A stretch of 9,233 bases of DNA from Robiginitomaculum sp. (GTDB lineage Bacteria; Pseudomonadota; Alphaproteobacteria; Caulobacterales; Maricaulaceae). The stretch spans positions 1 to 9,233 of the forward strand of contig JALSYJ010000259.1 of assembly GCA_027071965.1 (NCBI GenBank), in the 5' to 3' direction. The notes beneath the pieces are model-generated. The model saw nothing but the letters and a program-made list of their open reading frames with translations. It was not told the origin of the DNA and did no database searches. The translations under genes were made by a program, and so were the position numbers. Positions 5,633 to 9,233 of this stretch are shown one piece after another. Within the stretch, counting starts at the first letter, position 1. Every line of letters begins with the position of its first letter.

Positions 5633-6295
5633 ATGAATAGATTAACACAAGCGCAGCAGAGTTTATTACAGGCCGTTGAGCGCCTGAAACGTGCCATGAG
5701 GATGTCGCCCACGGTACAAGAGCTTGCTGTGGAATTGGGTGTGAAAGCGCCCAGTGTGTTTGAAGGGCTCAAGCGGCTGGAAGATAAAGGCTATATTCGC
5801 AGGCAAGCGCGAAAAGCGCGTTCCATCGAAATCCTCCACGCACAAACACCGGATAAAACCAATCTGACAGCTGTTCCTGTTTTAGGAATGGTTGCAGCTG
5901 GCCAACCGATTCTCGCTCTTGAGAATCAGATTGGGCAGGTCATGGTGCCGGATAATGTTTTGCGCGGGAAATGCTTCGCGCTCAAAGTGCAAGGCGACAG
6001 TATGATCAACGCTGATATTTTCGAGGGGGATTACGTGGTTGTGCGCCAGCAACCTATTGCTGAGAGTGGCGATATCGTTGTGGCTATGGTCGGCGAAGAG
6101 GCCACTGTAAAGCGGCTGTATATTGGAGGGGAGCATATTGAGCTGTGCCCTGAAAATCAAAAACTTAAACCCATCATCATAGGACAAGAAGATGAACTTA
6201 AAATAATTGGGAAGGTCTTGCACGTTTGCTCGGGTGTAGACTCCGAGGCCGACCCTGTAACGACGAAACAGGAGATTGGCGATGTCGAGATATAA
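5633..6295 (+). CDS. lexA: LexA-type self-cleaving transcriptional repressor
   Basis: A complete 220-aa LexA. The N-terminal winged helix (about 1-67) includes SPTVQELAVELGVKAPSVFEGLKRLEDKGYIRR. The C-terminal S24 protease domain has the cleavage bond Ala89-Gly90 in GMVAAGQPIL, Ser123 in GDSM and Lys160 in TVKRL. All parts needed for RecA-stimulated autocleavage are present, so it should repress until DNA damage. The C-terminal tail after residue 200 is somewhat long and acidic. It differs from the usual alphaproteobacterial LexA N-terminus, suggesting an accessory, horizontally acquired copy. ATG 5633 follows the nuclease stop by 7 bases; longer upstream starts would add residues not found in LexA. 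The inverted repeat at 4767-4786 is its likely operator, giving autoregulation of the whole operon. A phage-type S24 repressor is the close alternative. Confidence 0.9.
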   Translation: MNRLTQAQQSLLQAVERLKRAMRMSPTVQELAVELGVKAPSVFEGLKRLEDKGYIRRQARKARSIEILHAQTPDKTNLTAVPVLGMVAAGQPILALENQIGQVMVPDNVLRGKCFALKVQGDSMINADIFEGDYVVVRQQPIAESGDIVVAMVGEEATVKRLYIGGEHIELCPENQKLKPIIIGQEDELKIIGKVLHVCSGVDSEADPVTTKQEIGDVEI

Positions 6296-7487
6296 TCCAA
6301 AGGTATTCACAAATGTAGACAGCTTGGGCGAATTGGATGCCCGGCTTCTCATTAAATTGTTTAAAAAGTTCCCAGACTTTTTTAGCGCGCATAATATCAA
6401 CCTTGAAAATGGGGCCCTAAATTTTGAAGAGGTAACAAAAGCATTTATCAGCCCTAAAGAAAGTGTTCAGGATTCCGATGAAACTAACGATTTAATGGAA
6501 GCACTGCAGCTGATAACAGAAATGTCTAGTCAGGATGCGATGGATTCTCTTTTGCTCGCAGCTAAGAATCAAAATATTACGATTGATTACCAGCCAGACA
6601 GTTCACCTGCTGATATTGCACTTTATTGTTTTCTTAACCAAGAAGACCTTTTTCATACCGAGTATGCCAAGGCTTTGGTTAAAAACTATAGAGGCTTTAG
6701 CTTTTTCTGGGGAGATCAAGGGCAAAAGCGAGATTTTCCAGACGTGACAGAAGAAGTCATCACTGCTCTGCAGTCTGAACTCGATGAGTGGTTTGCCAGC
6801 AATAATCGTCTTAGAAATTGTCGGGTTTATATGTTTCCGCAAGGTCATCGGGTTAGCATCGTAATCAAGTATGGGAAACCACTAAAGCGAGAGTTGAAGA
6901 TGAAAGATGGCGAAACGGAGAGCATTTTTTATAACCCTCAATGCCATGATCTACTCATTTATAACTGCAACACCGACGACATCAGTGTGAGAACTGATGG
7001 AAAAAAAGGCCAGCTGCCAGAATATCTACGCTGTATCGGGAAACACATCTTCGGAAGTGAATCTTATTTTGATGAAAAGAAAATCTTCTCACTTGATAAA
7101 TTACGCGAAATTCAAACTGCAGCTCATAACTTTGCTTCTGTAGATGGGATTGAAGACGTCAAGCTTGTGGAACTGCAATATGATTGGGGTGGTGAAATTG
7201 AGATTAGGAAATCTGGAAACCTTTTAGGTACACTAATAAGGAAAAATGGGCTTGAGAGCACAAGTAAAGCAAATATCATTTACGCTAAGTTTAGTGTCCG
7301 TTTTGAAGGCAGCAATACGCCGCGTAAGGTTGGTATTCGTTCAGGAAATCAAGCCACATTTGGTCGAGATGAAGACAGTTTAATTATTGAAGATTGGATT
7401 ACCGACCAGCAACTGGTAAAACCGAGAATCCTAAAACCGGAGGCAGCGTCATATGTGGAAAAAGCTCTTGAACCTGCCACGGCATGA
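6282..7487 (+). CDS. Uncharacterised 401-aa protein of the LexA cassette
   Basis: I do not recognise this protein. It is soluble, with no signal peptide, membrane segment or P-loop. Residues up to about 115 are mostly helical and acidic (for example SSQDAMDSLLLAAKNQNI). A middle region of mixed alpha/beta character contains WGDQGQKRDFPDVTEEV and a hydrophobic strand, RVSIVIKYGKPLKREL. The last 130 residues look beta-rich (KLVELQYDWGGEIEIRKSG, IYAKFSVRFEG). ATG 6282 has GGAG 7 bases upstream and lies inside the LexA 3' end with a 14-base overlap. Its own end overlaps the next gene by 35 bases. This tight packing suggests it works with the 359-aa protein, perhaps as a complex. No enzyme function can be assigned. 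Confidence 0.8.
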   Translation: MSRYNPKVFTNVDSLGELDARLLIKLFKKFPDFFSAHNINLENGALNFEEVTKAFISPKESVQDSDETNDLMEALQLITEMSSQDAMDSLLLAAKNQNITIDYQPDSSPADIALYCFLNQEDLFHTEYAKALVKNYRGFSFFWGDQGQKRDFPDVTEEVITALQSELDEWFASNNRLRNCRVYMFPQGHRVSIVIKYGKPLKRELKMKDGETESIFYNPQCHDLLIYNCNTDDISVRTDGKKGQLPEYLRCIGKHIFGSESYFDEKKIFSLDKLREIQTAAHNFASVDGIEDVKLVELQYDWGGEIEIRKSGNLLGTLIRKNGLESTSKANIIYAKFSVRFEGSNTPRKVGIRSGNQATFGRDEDSLIIEDWITDQQLVKPRILKPEAASYVEKALEPATA

Positions 7488-8532
7488 ACATAACTACGCT
7501 TTCTTGCTAAAGCATTTTGGATGTGCGGATACTGTCCGCTCGTGGTTCGATAGCACCAGTAATTTTGATACCCAGTTTAATTGTGATCGTCCGGGCGATG
7601 GTTATTGCAGCCGAAGGATATGCAAACTGCCAAGTGGTAAATTGCTGGCGGTCTGTAATGATAACGAGGCGGGTTGTGCTGATCTCCCGGTGACGAAAAG
7701 CGATATTCGCCTACATAGCTTAAATCTCTCAAAGATTGCTGGGGTGATTGCTGAGCTTACCAAAGATGCTTTCATCTACGCCGATGTGCAAGCAATAGGT
7801 GAGACAATAAGCTGCATCCGAATCGGCCATTATATGCCTCGTGGTACTATTCGGTATCCTGTGTTTTTAGGTGTTGCTATTTATGATGGTGACACCGATT
7901 CTGTGATTAGCTACCTCCTTAGCCGTGATAAACCCGCAATCATGCTTTTACCTTCGATTGAGGATGTGCCGCAGGCAAAGATTAACGCCATCAAAAGCAA
8001 AGGATCAGCGTTGCTTGGGCTGCAAATCATGCAGGGGGACGGTCTTATTGACTCTGAGAAAGTAACCGAAGCGTTAAAGGAATTTTTTGAAGCACACAAA
8101 GATCCTGACCCAAAGGTCAAATGCAAGCAGTTCAATGCACCATCCGGAGCTACTTGGGAGAAGTTTATTTTTGAATGGCAGGAAGAACAGCTTCTAAACG
8201 ATGAGCGTACACAAAAGGCTCATAAAAGAGAGGTTATCATTATCACCTGTGGTGATGAAAGTCAGCGCTATGAACCAGCAGATCTTCAAATGCTGAACCA
8301 GAAAACGAAAGAGCCTACCTTACAATGGACTCTGCTTAGAAGTTTCATTCAAAATAACGGCATCATTGGATGGGGAGATCAGGCTGCTGCAGATAATGTC
8401 AAAACTCAAAAAAAGGAACTAATCAAGAAGCTTAAAAAGGCCTGCTGGCAGACCGATGATCCTATACCTTATGTTAAGGGGGAAGGATATAAGTGTCGTT
8501 TTATTTGCAGAGTTCCAGAAAACACGTTGTAA
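7453..8532 (+). CDS. Uncharacterised 359-aa protein with Cys cluster and C-terminal winged-helix-like segment
   Basis: No family is recognised. The N-terminal region has a cysteine cluster: Cys44, Cys52, Cys57, Cys68 and Cys75, in the arrangement C-x7-C-x4-C-x10-C-x6-C, which may bind zinc. The middle (about 90-270) is mixed alpha/beta, with hydrophobic strands such as PVFLGVAIYDGD and KPAIMLLPS and a later VIIITCGDE. The C-terminus (about 288-352) reads as a winged helix: LLRSFIQNNGIIGW, then KKELIKKLKKA and PIPYVKGEGYKCRF, close in pattern to the end of OmpR-type DNA-binding domains. DNA binding is therefore plausible. ATG 7453 has GGAGG 9 bases upstream. It is the last gene of the operon, followed by a terminator. 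Function unknown; it probably partners the 401-aa protein. Confidence 0.8.
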   Translation: MWKKLLNLPRHEHNYAFLLKHFGCADTVRSWFDSTSNFDTQFNCDRPGDGYCSRRICKLPSGKLLAVCNDNEAGCADLPVTKSDIRLHSLNLSKIAGVIAELTKDAFIYADVQAIGETISCIRIGHYMPRGTIRYPVFLGVAIYDGDTDSVISYLLSRDKPAIMLLPSIEDVPQAKINAIKSKGSALLGLQIMQGDGLIDSEKVTEALKEFFEAHKDPDPKVKCKQFNAPSGATWEKFIFEWQEEQLLNDERTQKAHKREVIIITCGDESQRYEPADLQMLNQKTKEPTLQWTLLRSFIQNNGIIGWGDQAAADNVKTQKKELIKKLKKACWQTDDPIPYVKGEGYKCRFICRVPENTL

Positions 8533-8598
8533 ATGACAGGCATAGACTGGTGCAAACTGGCGGGTTGCCAAACCCTTGATTTCCCATGACTAAAAGCT

Positions 8599-8630
8599 CC
8601 GTACTTCGCTTTTCCAAGTACGGTGTTTTT
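8599..8630 (+). terminator. Intrinsic terminator of the LexA cassette
   Basis: An 8-bp perfect stem, CCGTACTT / AAGTACGG, with a 9-base loop is followed by TGTTTTT. It lies 66 bases after the stop of the last cassette gene and closes the plus-strand operon. The 250 bases from 8533 to 8782 hold this terminator and otherwise nothing I can assign. Confidence 0.8.
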
Positions 8631-8782
8631 CAGGAAAGGGGCATATATAGGAGAAAAATTAGAGAAAAACGGGGTGTTTTTATAGAGAGGAAGTCAATTG
8701 GAATTAACGGAAAAGCCCGCAAATGCTGGGACTTTGAGGCTATACCATTCATAACATATGAAAGTTTGTTTGTAGTCAATGG

Positions 8783-8872
8783 CGGAGACTGAGGGATTCG
8801 AACCCTCGATAGAGCTATAAACCCTATACACCCTTAGCAGGGGCGCGCCTTCAGCCACTCGGCCAAGTCTCC
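8783..8872 (-). tRNA. tRNA-Ser (anticodon GCU)
   Basis: A 90-base class II tRNA with a perfect 7-bp acceptor stem, a D arm, and anticodon stem CGCCC/GGGUG (one G-U pair) around the loop CTGCTAA (anticodon GCT at 8838-8836). A long serine-type variable arm follows, then a T arm GAGGG-TTCGAAT-CCCTC and discriminator G. CCA follows directly in the DNA (8782-8780). It reads AGC and AGU codons. Its 3' end faces the mobile region, a common arrangement for integration sites. Confidence 0.96.
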
Positions 8873-8953
8873 ATACCATAAGCCACAAATACAAAAGTGA
8901 ATATAATTATATATCACGGCATGTAAACCAAAAAATAACATGGCATTAAAAAA

Positions 8954-9233
8954 TTAACCAAGTTTATCTTTAAGTATCTTATTTACAGCAGCGGGGTTAG
9001 CTCTACCTTGAGACTTTTTCATAACCTGTCCAACAAAAAGCCAAATAATTTATCTTTTCCATTTTTATATTTTTCTACATTTTCAGGGTTCTCATCAATA
9101 ATCTGTTTTTTTAAATTTTTTATAGCTTTAGATTTAAATGATGTAGATCCAAATTCCTTTTCTTTAGTTGATAAGAATTATGCTTTACTGTCATTGGTTT
9201 TTGCTTTGTTAAATTCTCTGATCTGGGTACCTG
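8954..9233 (-). pseudogene. gatB: Degraded 3' end of gatB (Asp/Glu-tRNA amidotransferase subunit B)
   Basis: In two frames the minus strand encodes the conserved C-terminus of GatB, the subunit that binds tRNA in the GatCAB amidotransferase making Gln-tRNA and Asn-tRNA. The segment ENPENVEKYKNGKDKLFG is in one frame and VGQVMKKSQGRANPAAVNK in another, ending KILKDKLG and TAA at 8954-8956. The frames join if one A is added to the five-A run at 9035-9039 on the plus strand, so a one-base deletion splits the gene. A TAA at 9178-9180 also interrupts the upstream frame. The composition is much more AT-rich than the rest. It could be a true decayed copy, or an intact gene with sequencing errors. 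Confidence 0.6.

Noticed and set aside
5882..6400. 172-aa minus-strand ORF opposite lexA
   Set aside because: Antisense shadow of the LexA protease domain, with no family resemblance.
6282..8532. ImuA/ImuB mutagenesis cassette following lexA
   Set aside because: The two proteins show no Y-family polymerase or RecA-like features and have no P-loop, so they are not ImuA/ImuB.
8586..8792. 68-aa plus-strand ORF after the cassette
   Set aside because: It runs through the cassette terminator hairpin and into the 3' end of tRNA-Ser, has no ribosome binding site, and has low-complexity basic content.
1..9233. CRISPR array
   Set aside because: No regularly spaced repeats of about 25-40 bases were seen; the only long repeat has two copies about 3.3 kb apart.

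Overview
The window looks like one end of an integrated mobile element in an alphaproteobacterium, plus about 350 bases of flanking chromosome. The alphaproteobacterial assignment rests mainly on the DUF2924 / large serine recombinase pair, a combination typical of that class; it is an inference, not a sequence match. GC content is moderate across 1-8600 and drops sharply to strongly AT-rich beyond the tRNA-Ser gene near 8870, where the degraded 3' end of gatB lies.

Minus-strand half (about 1-4716). A recombination operon (small 69-aa protein, DUF2924 protein, large serine recombinase, ParB-like HTH protein) runs from 4647 down to 2213. Its genes overlap end to start and it closes with a strong intrinsic terminator at 2122-2149. 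Downstream lie a sigma-70-family factor (2004-1453), then a leader with a possible small ORF and overlapping inverted repeats, a 97-aa protein and a RecA/Sak4-like AAA ATPase (968-93). The ATPase appears to be cut at its 3' end by an insertion sequence whose first gene leaves the window at base 1. A 39-bp near-identical sequence (33/39) lies upstream of both the recombinase operon and the ATPase operon. It is a good candidate for a shared promoter or regulatory site, possibly read by the element's own sigma factor.

Plus-strand half (4753-8630). A compact four-gene operon encodes a GIY-YIG nuclease with a large unassigned N-terminal region, a complete self-cleaving LexA-type repressor, and two proteins I do not recognise (401 and 359 aa). 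All four genes are tightly spaced or overlapping. They follow a TTGTGA-N17-TATATT promoter whose -10 is covered by a perfect inverted repeat (AACCTAAT-TTAT-ATTAGGTT, containing CCT-N10-AGG), and they end at a clear terminator at 8599-8630. The simplest reading is a DNA-damage-inducible cassette that carries its own repressor. This is the best candidate here for an undescribed system: two uncharacterised proteins, one with a cysteine cluster and a C-terminal winged-helix-like segment, locked to a nuclease and a LexA switch.

Right edge (8630-9233). tRNA-Ser(GCU) on the minus strand has its 3' end facing the element, the usual arrangement for an integration hotspot. Beyond it is a gatB 3' remnant with a one-base frameshift and an upstream in-frame stop. 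Gene-free stretches are all shorter than 300 bases.
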